Origin: Methylorubrum rhodinum
GTDB lineage: Bacteria; Pseudomonadota; Alphaproteobacteria; Rhizobiales; Beijerinckiaceae
DNA: 64,000 nt
Direction of reading: 5' to 3'
Assembly: GCF_014199935.1 (NCBI RefSeq)
Contig: NZ_JACHOP010000007.1
Coordinates: 1 to 64,000 of the forward strand
Positions 1 to 7,073 of this stretch are shown here, piece by piece (the first letter of the stretch is position 1; each line of letters starts with the position of its first letter). The notes beneath the pieces were generated by a model. It was not told the origin of the DNA, ran no database searches, and saw nothing but the letters and a program-made list of their open reading frames with translations. A program made the translations under genes and the position numbers.

Positions 1-124
1 GGGTAATCTGCTCCATGGACGGCCTCCTCGCTTGAGATCTGCAACGACCTCAATCTGGCACACACGATGCCGTCGGGGGCCGTCCACCCCATCACCCGTG
101 ATGCGCGGTTGCGGCCAGTCGTGG

Positions 125-154
125 ATTCCGGGTTCGCCTGCGGCGCCCCGGAAT
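125..154. repeat. Intergenic palindrome at the left edge
   Basis: An imperfect hairpin: ATTCCGGG at 125-132 pairs with CCCGGAAT at 147-154, with an inner CGCC/GGCG pair. The rest of 1-211 shows no convincing gene; the long plus-strand reading frames there are antisense to lanM. The palindrome resembles the short intergenic repeats common in alphaproteobacteria and may end the lanM transcript, but it has no T-run. Confidence 0.5.
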
Positions 155-211
155 GACGGTGTAAGCTTGGATGGCGGTTCGAACAGAAGACTCGAGCCAC
201 CACCCAAAAAC

Positions 212-610
212 TTATTTGATGAGCTTGACCAGGGCCTTGCCCGGCTTGCTCTTCAGCTCCTTGGCGTCGAGCGTGCCGTCGTTGTCCGGGTCGGCGTCCT
301 TGAAGATGGCCTCGACGAGGGCGAGGTATTCCTTCTTGTCGACGGTGCCGTCGTTGTCCGGGTCGGCGCTCTTGAACAGGCTCTTGCTCATCGCGCCCTT
401 GGCCTCCTTGGCGTCGAGGGTGCCGTCCTTGTCCGGATCGAGCGCGTCGAACTTGGCGGAGGCCGCGGCCTGGACCTCCTTGAGGTCGAGGGTGCCGTCC
501 TTGTCCGGGTCGAAGGCGGTGATGACCGCGCTCTTCTGAGCGAAGGCGGGGCCGGCGGCCAGCGGCAGGACGAGGGCGAGGGCGAGCGCGGCGCTGCGGA
601 TCAGGGGCAT
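212..610 (-). CDS. lanM: Lanmodulin, periplasmic lanthanide-binding EF-hand protein
   Basis: A 132-residue exported protein with an N-terminal signal peptide (cleavage likely after AFA at residue 24) and four 12-residue EF-hand loops at about residues 34-45, 58-69, 83-94 and 107-118. Every loop begins DPD, so Pro is at position 2, and is followed by K/N-DGT. The 24/25/24 spacing leaves only 12-13 residues between loops. Pro-2 and short spacing are the hallmarks of lanmodulin, which binds trivalent lanthanides far more tightly than calcium in methylotrophs. The known role is lanthanide binding in the periplasm, where lanthanide- and PQQ-dependent methanol dehydrogenase works; the tandem pqqA genes diverge from it here. 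Loop 4 begins with Asp, whereas I recall Asn in the Methylorubrum extorquens AM1 protein. The ATG at 610 has a GGAG about 10 bases upstream. A generic calcium EF-hand protein is the unlikely alternative. Confidence 0.93.
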   Translation of the reverse strand: MPLIRSAALALALVLPLAAGPAFAQKSAVITAFDPDKDGTLDLKEVQAAASAKFDALDPDKDGTLDAKEAKGAMSKSLFKSADPDNDGTVDKKEYLALVEAIFKDADPDNDGTLDAKELKSKPGKALVKLIK

Positions 611-1087
611 GCGTGAGGACTCCGGCGAGGGGGGAATCGGCCGTCGAGCGGCAGGCCACGCTTAGCAGCGGGCTTAACTTAAGCTAGGAGAAATGGTGCA
701 TTGCGGCAATGCAATCCGGGAGGGTCTGGCAAAAACTTGGGGTCGACCGCTGCGCCGCCGCCACCGGAATTTTATGGCCGCTTCCGCGTTTGCCTAACGG
801 AAGAGGACCCTGCTCTGGCCAAAAGTCCGGCTTGTAAGGCCGCTCCTGCGGCCTCATATCCCGGATCCTGCAGGATTTTTCCGGAAATCGGTCCGCAGCT
901 CGACCCTCCCGGCCCCTCCCTATGAGAAATATAAGTGACGGGCCCGCTTGAATTGTGCCCAACAGATTGTCTATATCCAGGGCGTCGAACACGAGGGGCC
1001 GGCACGAAAAACGGCACCGCCTCCGTTCGGGGCAGGGCCGGTCGTGAGACCGACCTTCGTCTTCAAATCGTTGTCAGGAGATACACC
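611..1087. promoter_or_regulatory. Divergent control region between lanM and the pqqA array
   Basis: This 477-base gap has no credible gene and must hold the promoters for lanM (leftward) and the first pqqA (rightward). It contains ATCCTGCAGGAT at 865-876, a perfect palindrome followed by five T, and a small hairpin CGGTC-gtga-GACCG about 40 bases before pqqA. An AGGAG ribosome-binding site lies at 1076-1080. I could not assign -35/-10 boxes or an operator with confidence. Confidence 0.5.
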
Positions 1088-1177
1088 ATGAAGTGGTCCG
1101 CTCCCGTCGTTGCCGAAATCTGCGTCGGCATGGAAGTCACCTCCTACGAGTCCGCCGAGATCGACACCTTCAACTGA
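1088..1177 (+). CDS. pqqA: PQQ precursor peptide PqqA, copy 1
   Basis: A 29-residue peptide beginning MKWSAPVVAEIC and containing the E-V-T-S-Y core, with Glu16 and Tyr20. In PQQ biosynthesis the radical-SAM enzyme PqqE, with chaperone PqqD, cross-links these two side chains, and the peptide becomes pyrroloquinoline quinone, cofactor of methanol and other dehydrogenases. An AGGAG ribosome-binding site at 1076-1080 precedes the ATG. This is the first of three tandem copies; none is followed by pqqB, C, D or E. The protein is identical to copies 2 and 3, with synonymous base changes and a TGA stop. Confidence 0.95.
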   Translation: MKWSAPVVAEICVGMEVTSYESAEIDTFN

Positions 1178-1239
1178 GAAGGGTCTTCGGCCCCCGGGCC
1201 GGTCTCGCTGAAACCAACCTTTAGCCTTGGAGAAACGTC

Positions 1240-1329
1240 ATGAAGTGGTCCGCTCCCGTCGTTGCCGAGATCTGCGTCGGCATGGAGGTCACCTCCTACG
1301 AGTCCGCCGAGATCGACACCTTCAACTAA
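1240..1329 (+). CDS. pqqA: PQQ precursor peptide PqqA, copy 2
   Basis: A second 29-residue PqqA, identical in protein sequence to the flanking copies and keeping Glu16 and Tyr20. It uses GAG where copy 1 uses GAA at Glu10, GAG rather than GAA at Glu16, and a TAA stop. A TTGGAGAAACGTC ribosome-binding segment precedes the ATG. It lies 62 bases after copy 1 and 61 before copy 3, with no terminator between, so the three are probably co-transcribed. The spacers share little beyond the ribosome-binding stretch, so the duplication is not very recent or the coding parts are selectively maintained. Confidence 0.95.
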   Translation: MKWSAPVVAEICVGMEVTSYESAEIDTFN

Positions 1330-1390
1330 GAAGGCGTCCCGGTCGTCTGGCCGGTCTTAGACCCCAACCCATTCTTTCAGGAGAAACGTC

Positions 1391-1480
1391 ATGAAGTGGT
1401 CCGCTCCCGTCGTTGCCGAGATCTGCGTCGGCATGGAAGTCACCTCCTACGAGTCCGCCGAGATCGACACCTTCAACTGA
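1391..1480 (+). CDS. pqqA: PQQ precursor peptide PqqA, copy 3
   Basis: The third identical 29-residue PqqA with Glu16 and Tyr20, preceded by CAGGAGAAACGTC and ending in TGA. A strong hairpin with a T-run starts 31 bases after the stop, so the array ends here as a small transcription unit encoding three copies of the precursor. The biosynthetic genes pqqBCDE must be elsewhere in the genome. The simplest reading is dosage of a substrate peptide consumed one molecule per cofactor; specialised expression of individual copies is possible. Confidence 0.95.
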   Translation: MKWSAPVVAEICVGMEVTSYESAEIDTFN

Positions 1481-1511
1481 GAAGGCTGTCGCCGGACTTG
1501 CCGGTGATCGA

Positions 1512-1547
1512 GGGGCGTCGTCCGAGAGGGCGACGCCCCTTTTCCTT
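1512..1547 (+). terminator. Rho-independent terminator of the pqqA array
   Basis: GGGGCGTCG at 1512-1520 pairs with CGACGCCCC at 1531-1539, extendable to 12 pairs with one G-U. A TTTTCCTT tract begins at 1540. It closes the three-gene pqqA unit. Confidence 0.85.
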
Positions 1548-1935
1548 GTCCGGCCCCTGCGCGTCCAAAGCCGGAGCGAAAGCCGCGCTTCTCCGCGGGC
1601 CGCGCAGCCGATGCCCGCGATCCGAACTGGCCGGTGCGGGAAGCCGAGGGCCCTGCGGATCCGTGTTCGCGGCTCCGCTCCGATCTCATCGCACCTAGAA
1701 TCCGGTTCGCGCGCGCTCCCAGTCGCTGCCATATCTCGCACACGACCAAGCTCTCGTGCCGAATGCAGCCCGGACCTCGTCCCGACTGCTCCTCCATGGC
1801 CCGCCGGCGCGGGCACTTCCGGACGACGGCGTGGGTATGGGAAACGTCGAACGGGCCGAGCGAGCCCGCAACCGCGGCCCGGCCGCGGCCGTTGGCTGAG
1901 ATCCGACAAGCTGGCATCGGACAAGGGAGATCCGC
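1548..1935. other. Intergenic region before the YidB-like gene, nothing recognised
   Basis: About 390 bases without a convincing gene. Overlapping frames on both strands exist but have skewed compositions and no family resemblance. The last bases supply an AAGGGAGA ribosome-binding site for the next gene, so its promoter probably lies here. Confidence 0.5.
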
Positions 1936-2589
1936 ATGGGATTGCTCGATCAGGTCATCGGCGGGGTCGTCGGACAGGTTCTGGGCGGGGGGCGCGGCGG
2001 CGCGCTGTCCTCGCCCATCGTCAAGGCGCTGATCATGCTGCTGCTCGCCAAGGGCGCGAGCGGCGGCCTCGGCGACATCTTCGGGCGCGGTGGCGGCGGG
2101 CATGACGAGCGGCAGCCCGTCCCCGACCCCGGCGGCGCCGACGGCGATCTCGGCGGGTTCGGCCAGGGCCGCCGCAGCGGGCCGCCGATGCAGCGGGACG
2201 AGGGCGGCGAGTTCGGCGACCTCGCCGGCATGCTCGACGGGCCGGGCGACGCCCCCGGCGCCGGTCCCTACGCCCATCTCGACCGCGACGGCGCGCATGA
2301 GGCCGGTGCGGAGGCGGCGGGCGGGCTCGGCGGCCTGATCCAGAGCTTCGAGCGCAGCGGCTTGGGCGACGTGATCGGCTCGTGGATCGGCCATGGCCCG
2401 AACCAGCAGGTCGCCCCCAACCGCCTCGCCGAGGCGCTCGGCCCCGACACCGTCGATTCGCTCAGCCGCGAGACCGGCATGAACCGCGACGACCTGCTCG
2501 GGCAACTCGCCCAGGCGCTGCCCGGCGTGGTCGATGCCCTGACCCCGCAGGGCCGCCCTCCGAGCCGCGACGAGGCCCGCGGCTGGTAG
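1936..2589 (+). CDS. YidB-family (DUF937) protein
   Basis: A 217-residue protein of the YidB/DUF937 family, whose function is not established. The N-terminal segment MGLLDQVIGGVVGQVL and the C-terminal block with VDSLSRETGMNRDDLLGQL are family hallmarks. The middle, residues about 48-115, is a low-complexity Gly/Asp/Arg-rich linker. There is no signal peptide or clear membrane helix. An AAGGGAGA ribosome-binding site precedes the ATG. It is 21 bases upstream of a glutathione S-transferase gene and could be co-transcribed with it. It should not be confused with the membrane insertase YidC. Confidence 0.8.
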   Translation: MGLLDQVIGGVVGQVLGGGRGGALSSPIVKALIMLLLAKGASGGLGDIFGRGGGGHDERQPVPDPGGADGDLGGFGQGRRSGPPMQRDEGGEFGDLAGMLDGPGDAPGAGPYAHLDRDGAHEAGAEAAGGLGGLIQSFERSGLGDVIGSWIGHGPNQQVAPNRLAEALGPDTVDSLSRETGMNRDDLLGQLAQALPGVVDALTPQGRPPSRDEARGW

Positions 2590-2610
2590 GCGCGCCGGAT
2601 CGAGGGGTCG

Positions 2611-3339
2611 ATGACCTACGAGCTGCATTACTGGCCGATGATCCAGGGGCGGGGCGAGTTCGTCCGCCTCGCCCTCGAACAGGCCGGTGCGGACTACATC
2701 GACGTCGCCCGCCTGCCGCACGAGGCGGGCGGCGGGATCGAGGCGATGATGGACCGGCTGGAGGACGAGCCGCTTCGGCCGCCCTTCGCCCCGCCCTTCC
2801 TGAAGGACGGCGACCTCGTCATCGGCCAGACCGCGGCGATCCTGCTCCATCTCGGCCCCCGCATCGGCCTCGTCGGCGCGAGCGAGGCCGACCGGATCTG
2901 GACCCACCAGATCCAGCTCACCGTCGCCGACATGGTGGCGGAGGCGCACGACACGCACCATCCGGTCGGCGTCGGCCTGACCTACGAGGACCAGAAGCCG
3001 GAGGCCGCGCGCCGGGCTCGGGATTTTCGCGAGACCCGCATCCCGAAGTTTTTCGGATGGTTCGAGCGGGTGCTGGCCCGCAACCCGGCGGGGCCGGGGC
3101 ACCTCGTCGGCGGCGCGGTCTCCTACGCCGACACCTCCCTGTTCCAGCTCGTGGAAGGCCTGCGCTACGCCTTCCCGAACGCGACCGCCCGCGCCCTCGA
3201 CGCGACGCCGCGGGTCGCCGCCCACGCGACCCGCACCGGCCGCCTGCCGCGCATCGCCGCCTATCTCGCCAGCGAGCGGCGGATGCCGTTCAGCGAGGAC
3301 GGCATCTTCCGCCGCTATCGGGAACTCGATCCCGGCTGA
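2611..3339 (+). CDS. Glutathione S-transferase family protein
   Basis: A 242-residue cytosolic GST. The thioredoxin-like N-terminal domain starts YELHYWPMIQGRGEFVRLAL; Tyr7 sits where sigma- and alpha-type enzymes carry the tyrosine that activates glutathione. GQTAAILLHL at about residues 71-80 is the glutathione gamma-glutamyl-binding turn, and an all-helical C-terminal domain follows. The substrate cannot be inferred. It follows the YidB-like gene closely, and a GTG-started kinase gene begins 73 bases later. Confidence 0.85.
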   Translation: MTYELHYWPMIQGRGEFVRLALEQAGADYIDVARLPHEAGGGIEAMMDRLEDEPLRPPFAPPFLKDGDLVIGQTAAILLHLGPRIGLVGASEADRIWTHQIQLTVADMVAEAHDTHHPVGVGLTYEDQKPEAARRARDFRETRIPKFFGWFERVLARNPAGPGHLVGGAVSYADTSLFQLVEGLRYAFPNATARALDATPRVAAHATRTGRLPRIAAYLASERRMPFSEDGIFRRYRELDPG

Positions 3340-3412
3340 GTGCTGTCCGGAAGCGTAGCCGCCGCTATCTTACATCAAGCCCGCGCCGATTCCGGCGTCG
3401 TAGGATGGCGGC

Positions 3413-5701
3413 GTGACCGAGACCGAGAGCCTGCCCCACACGGAGCCGCCGGACCCCGAGGCCGCCCTTGCCCGCGCCCAGGATGCGGCCGGGATCGGCC
3501 TGTTCACCCTCGACGCGGCGGCCGCGATCCTCCGCCCGAACCCCGCCTTCTGCCGCCTGCACGGTCTCGCGCCGCAGGACACGCTCCCCCTCGCGACGGT
3601 CGAGGCACTCGCCTTCCCCGAGGACGGCGCCGCCCTCTCCGGACACGGGCCGCCGGGGGAGGCCGTCTACCGCATCCGCCGGGCCGATACCGGCGCGGTG
3701 CTCTGGCTGCGGCGCACCCTCGTCGCCGCGGGCGGGGGATGGGCGGGCGTCGTGCGCGACGTCACCGCCGAGCGCGGCCACGAGACCGAACTGGCCGAGC
3801 GCGAGCAGCATTACCGCGCCCTGTTCGAGCAGATGGACGAGGGCTACTGCGTCATCGCCTTCCTCGACGGACCGCACGGGCCTTCGAGCGACTACGTCCA
3901 TATCGAGGCCAACCGCGCCTACACGCAGCATGCCGGCATCGAGAACATCGTCGGACGGCGCCTGCGCGAGGTCGTCTCGGCCGACGAGGCGGAGGGCTGG
4001 CTCGCCCTCTACGGCGAGGTGCTGCGCAGCGGCCGGCCGATCCGGTTCCAGCGCGAGCTCGTCGCCACGGGCCGCTATCTCGAACTCTCCGCCTTCCGCA
4101 TCGAGCCGCCGGGCCGGCGGCAGGTCGCGGTGCTGTTCCAGGACATCACCACCCGCAAGCGGGTGGAGCACCTGCTCCACGCCAAGACCGCAAACCTCGA
4201 AGCGGAGGTAACGGCGCAGCGGCGGGATCGCGACCGGGTCTGGGCCCTCTCGCCGGTGCTCAAGGCGGTGACCGGCCCGGACGGTCGGATCGCGGCGGTC
4301 AACCCGTCATGGACCCGCGCGCTCGGCTGGCCGGCGGCCGAGTCGCTCGGGCGGACGCTCGACGAGTTCGTGATCCCCGAGGAGCGCGCCGGCCTCTCCG
4401 CCGCCCTCGACCGGCTCGCCGCCGGCACGCAGCCCGGGCGGGATCTCGAACTGGAATTGACCTGCCTCGCCGCCACCAGTGAGCCGCGGCGCGTGCTCTG
4501 GACCATCGTGCCGGAGGACGGGCTGCTCTACGGCTTCGGCCGCGACATCACCGAGCAGCGCCACGCCGAGGAGGCGCTGCGCCAGTCGCAGAAGCTGGAA
4601 GCGGTGGGCCAGCTCACCGGGGGCGTCGCCCACGACTTCAACAACCTGCTCACCATCATCCGCTCCTCGGTGGAGTTCCTGCGCCGGCCCGAGCTGCCGG
4701 AGGCGCGCAAGGCCCGCTACCTCGACGCGGTCTCCGACACGGTGGACCGCGCCGCCAAGCTCACCGGCCAACTCCTCGCCTTCGCCCGGCGCCAGGCGCT
4801 CACGCCCGAGACCTTCGACGTCTGCGAGCGCCTGCGCGGCATCTCGGAGATGCTCGACTCGGTCACCGGCGCCCGCATCCGCGTCGTCACCGACCTGCCC
4901 GGCGGCGCCTGTTACGTCCGCGCCGACGCGAGCCAGTTCGAGACCGCGCTCGTCAACATGGCGGTCAACGCCCGCGACGCCATGGACGGCGAGGGCACGC
5001 TGCGGCTTCGCCTCGACGCCCCGATCGCCCTGCCGCCGATCCGGGGCCATGCCGGCGCGGCGGGCGCCTTCGTCGCCGTCTCGGTGACGGATACGGGCAG
5101 CGGCATCGCCTCCGCCGACCTGATGCGGATCTTCGAGCCGTTCTACACCACCAAGGAGGTCGGCAAGGGCACCGGGCTCGGCCTGTCCCAGGTGATCGGC
5201 TTCGCCAAGCAATCGGGCGGCGACGTGGACGTGCGGAGCCAGCCCGGCGCGGGCGCCACCTTCACCCTCTACCTGCCCGAGGTCCCGGCCCCGGCCGACG
5301 CGCCCATCGCTCGCCGCGAGACCGTCTCCGGCGGAGGGGCTGCGGCGCTCCGCGTCCTCGTGGTGGAGGACAATCTGGAGGTCGGGCGCTTCTGCACGCA
5401 GATCCTCGAAGATCTCGGCCATCGGCCGGTCTGGGTCGAGAACGCCGAGGCCGCGCTCACCGCGCTTGCCGCCTCGCCCGAGCCGTTCGACGCGGTTTTT
5501 TCCGACGTGGTGATGCCCGGCATGGGCGGCATCGCGCTGGCCCGCCTGCTGCGCGAAAAGTTCGCCGATCTGCCGGTGGTGCTGACCTCCGGCTACAGCC
5601 ACGTCTTGGCCCAGGACGACGCGCACGGGTTCGATCTCCTGCGCAAGCCGTACTCGGCGCAGGAGCTGGCCGACATGTTGCGTCAGGTGACCGAGACGTA
5701 G
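3413..5701 (+). CDS. Hybrid sensor histidine kinase/response regulator with PAS domains
   Basis: A 762-residue cytoplasmic kinase with three PAS-like modules (about 20-125, 130-245 and 265-385), a HisKA dimerisation domain with the H-box GVAHDFNNLL (His407), and a HATPase domain with N-box NMAVNARDAM, G1 DTGSGI and FEPFYTTKEVGKGTGLGLS. A C-terminal receiver domain carries the phospho-acceptor Asp698 in FSDVVMPG and a conserved KPY near the end. No membrane segments are visible, so it should sense a soluble ligand, redox or light signal through the PAS modules; no cofactor-binding cysteine is obvious. The GTG at 3413 is the start that includes the first PAS. No partner regulator is adjacent. 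Confidence 0.9.
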   Translation: MTETESLPHTEPPDPEAALARAQDAAGIGLFTLDAAAAILRPNPAFCRLHGLAPQDTLPLATVEALAFPEDGAALSGHGPPGEAVYRIRRADTGAVLWLRRTLVAAGGGWAGVVRDVTAERGHETELAEREQHYRALFEQMDEGYCVIAFLDGPHGPSSDYVHIEANRAYTQHAGIENIVGRRLREVVSADEAEGWLALYGEVLRSGRPIRFQRELVATGRYLELSAFRIEPPGRRQVAVLFQDITTRKRVEHLLHAKTANLEAEVTAQRRDRDRVWALSPVLKAVTGPDGRIAAVNPSWTRALGWPAAESLGRTLDEFVIPEERAGLSAALDRLAAGTQPGRDLELELTCLAATSEPRRVLWTIVPEDGLLYGFGRDITEQRHAEEALRQSQKLEAVGQLTGGVAHDFNNLLTIIRSSVEFLRRPELPEARKARYLDAVSDTVDRAAKLTGQLLAFARRQALTPETFDVCERLRGISEMLDSVTGARIRVVTDLPGGACYVRADASQFETALVNMAVNARDAMDGEGTLRLRLDAPIALPPIRGHAGAAGAFVAVSVTDTGSGIASADLMRIFEPFYTTKEVGKGTGLGLSQVIGFAKQSGGDVDVRSQPGAGATFTLYLPEVPAPADAPIARRETVSGGGAAALRVLVVEDNLEVGRFCTQILEDLGHRPVWVENAEAALTALAASPEPFDAVFSDVVMPGMGGIALARLLREKFADLPVVLTSGYSHVLAQDDAHGFDLLRKPYSAQELADMLRQVTET

Positions 5702-5705
5702 GGGC

Positions 5706-6008
5706 TCAGCCGCCGCTGCCGGTATCGGGCGAGCCGGCATTGCCGATCGGCTGCTCGGGCTTTTCGGAGTTGCCGGCGGTGCCGGGATTGTTGGTGATGT
5801 TCGTCGCCCCCGTGGCGCCCGGCGCCACCGTCCCGACCGAGCCCGGACCGCCGTTGTCGACGCCCCCCGGCTGGACGACCGTACTGTTGCCGTCGGCGGG
5901 GCCGAGCGTCTGCTTCGGGCCGGGCGGCTTGATTTCCGCGGGGCCGGCTTGCGCGATAGCGGCGGTGGCCAGCGGCAAGGCAAGGGCGGCGAGGAACAGC
6001 GGTTTCAT
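5706..6008 (-). CDS. Small exported low-complexity protein
   Basis: A 100-residue protein with a typical signal peptide (MKPLFLAALALPLATAAIAQA), then a Pro/Gly/Asn/Thr-rich mature part without recognisable fold. It is convergent with the hybrid kinase, with only 4 bases between stop codons. I recognise no family; it is probably periplasmic or secreted and disordered. The signal peptide makes a real gene likely. Confidence 0.65.
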   Translation of the reverse strand: MKPLFLAALALPLATAAIAQAGPAEIKPPGPKQTLGPADGNSTVVQPGGVDNGGPGSVGTVAPGATGATNITNNPGTAGNSEKPEQPIGNAGSPDTGSGG

Positions 6009-6121
6009 GGATGCTCCCGATGGGTTGATGCAGCCGAACCAACGCGAGCATTGCCTGATCGTTCACCCCAACCTGCGACAAAGGGCCCGCCGGGGCGGCG
6101 GACCCTTCTTCGTGTCAGCGA

Positions 6122-6310
6122 TTACTGCCCGGCGGGCTTGTTGGCCGGCGGCGGGGTGGGCGCCGTGGCCGGGGGTGCGCTCGGCTGGGTCGGCGCGGTG
6201 GTGGCCGGCGGCGGGGGCGGAGGCGGCGGAGCGTCCTTCTTCTCGTCCTTGCAGGCGGCGAGCCCCAGGGCGAGGAGGCCGAAGACGGCGAGAGGGCGGG
6301 CGATACGCAT
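6122..6310 (-). CDS. Small proline-rich lipoprotein
   Basis: A 62-residue putative lipoprotein. The signal peptide ends in the lipobox LGLAAC, with Cys20 as the lipidation site. The mature part is almost only Lys/Asp/Glu followed by runs of Pro, Ala and Thr. It would be anchored to a membrane with a flexible extended tail. It lies 113 bases upstream of the other small exported gene on the same strand. No function is inferable. Confidence 0.6.
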   Translation of the reverse strand: MRIARPLAVFGLLALGLAACKDEKKDAPPPPPPPPATTAPTQPSAPPATAPTPPPANKPAGQ

Positions 6311-6664
6311 GGGGGACGGTTCCTCCGTTCGATGTCCGTGAGTCGAACGGTGGGCGCTGGAAAAGCGTTCCGGGGGCGATCACGATCCTAATATCAGCGG
6401 TACTATCGTTAGGACTTTCACAGCCTTTCAATCGCTTGAAAGCAGTCGCCTCTATCGAGGCTGAACGAGCGCTTCAGCCGAGGAAACCGAGCCGGCGTAG
6501 GTCCGTGGCCCTAAGCGGCGCTTTGAGAAATCTTGTGGACAAGCTTGGGGTGTGTCCTCTGAGCCACCCGCAGCAGGAACTTCACATCCAGCCAAATCTT
6601 AATTACCCATCAGCGAACACCCCCGATTATGGTCGCATCACGTTGTCGAAGGCTGCCCGCGAAA
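6311..6664. other. Transition from GC-rich chromosome into the AT-rich island
   Basis: About 350 bases with no convincing gene. Base composition drops progressively from around 6390. A hairpin CTTTCAA-tcgc-TTGAAAG occupies 6425-6442, and CCTAA...TTAGG bracket about 6390-6415. The promoter for the island genes must lie here; I could not place it exactly. No tRNA or integrase remnant was seen at this edge. Confidence 0.5.
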
Positions 6665-7066
6665 ATGCGACAGATTCTTACATCAGATCAGTTTGTGGCG
6701 GGAGTTATAGCTGTTCTTGCTTTGCAAAACAAGAAGCGGTTTATTCTCAAAGAAACAGAGCTTGACGAAAGGTTTGAAAAGGCGTTCGAGGAGCTTTTGA
6801 CTCACGAAGATACCTTAAAAATTGCCACTAATTTTACGTTTTATGTTGATCCCATGCACGGCGACTCGGTTTGCTTGCGCGACACGCTGCTGGCGGCGCG
6901 TGAAAAGGCCCTTATTTCAATAAATAATCCTACTCTTCAAACGTTCGATATTAAAATTGACGATGACAGGGCGCTGCGCTATTTGAAACGCATTCCTTTG
7001 CCTCGGCCATTCCTGACAAATCTTGTGAACAAGCACTTCGGCGATTTGGGTGTCGAGGTTGCATAA
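6665..7066 (+). CDS. Unknown 133-residue protein, first gene of the HD-PRTase island
   Basis: I do not recognise this protein. Reading from the ATG at 6665 gives 133 residues with mixed charge, no signal peptide and no membrane helix; an in-frame ATG at 6629 would add 12 residues of less plausible sequence. It begins MRQILTSDQFVAGVIAVLAL and looks like a compact soluble alpha/beta domain. It ends 7 bases before the possible TTG start of the large HD-PRTase gene, has the same AT-rich composition and probably shares its transcript, so it is likely a dedicated partner (sensor, inhibitor or adaptor). That role is inference from context only. Confidence 0.7.
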   Translation: MRQILTSDQFVAGVIAVLALQNKKRFILKETELDERFEKAFEELLTHEDTLKIATNFTFYVDPMHGDSVCLRDTLLAAREKALISINNPTLQTFDIKIDDDRALRYLKRIPLPRPFLTNLVNKHFGDLGVEVA

Positions 7067-7073
7067 TCATTAG

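Noticed and set aside
212..610. Generic calmodulin-like calcium EF-hand protein
   Set aside because: Pro at position 2 of every loop, 12-13-residue spacing and the nearby pqqA array point specifically to lanmodulin.
1936..2589. Membrane insertase YidC
   Set aside because: The protein fits YidB/DUF937; it is soluble-looking and has none of YidC's membrane segments.
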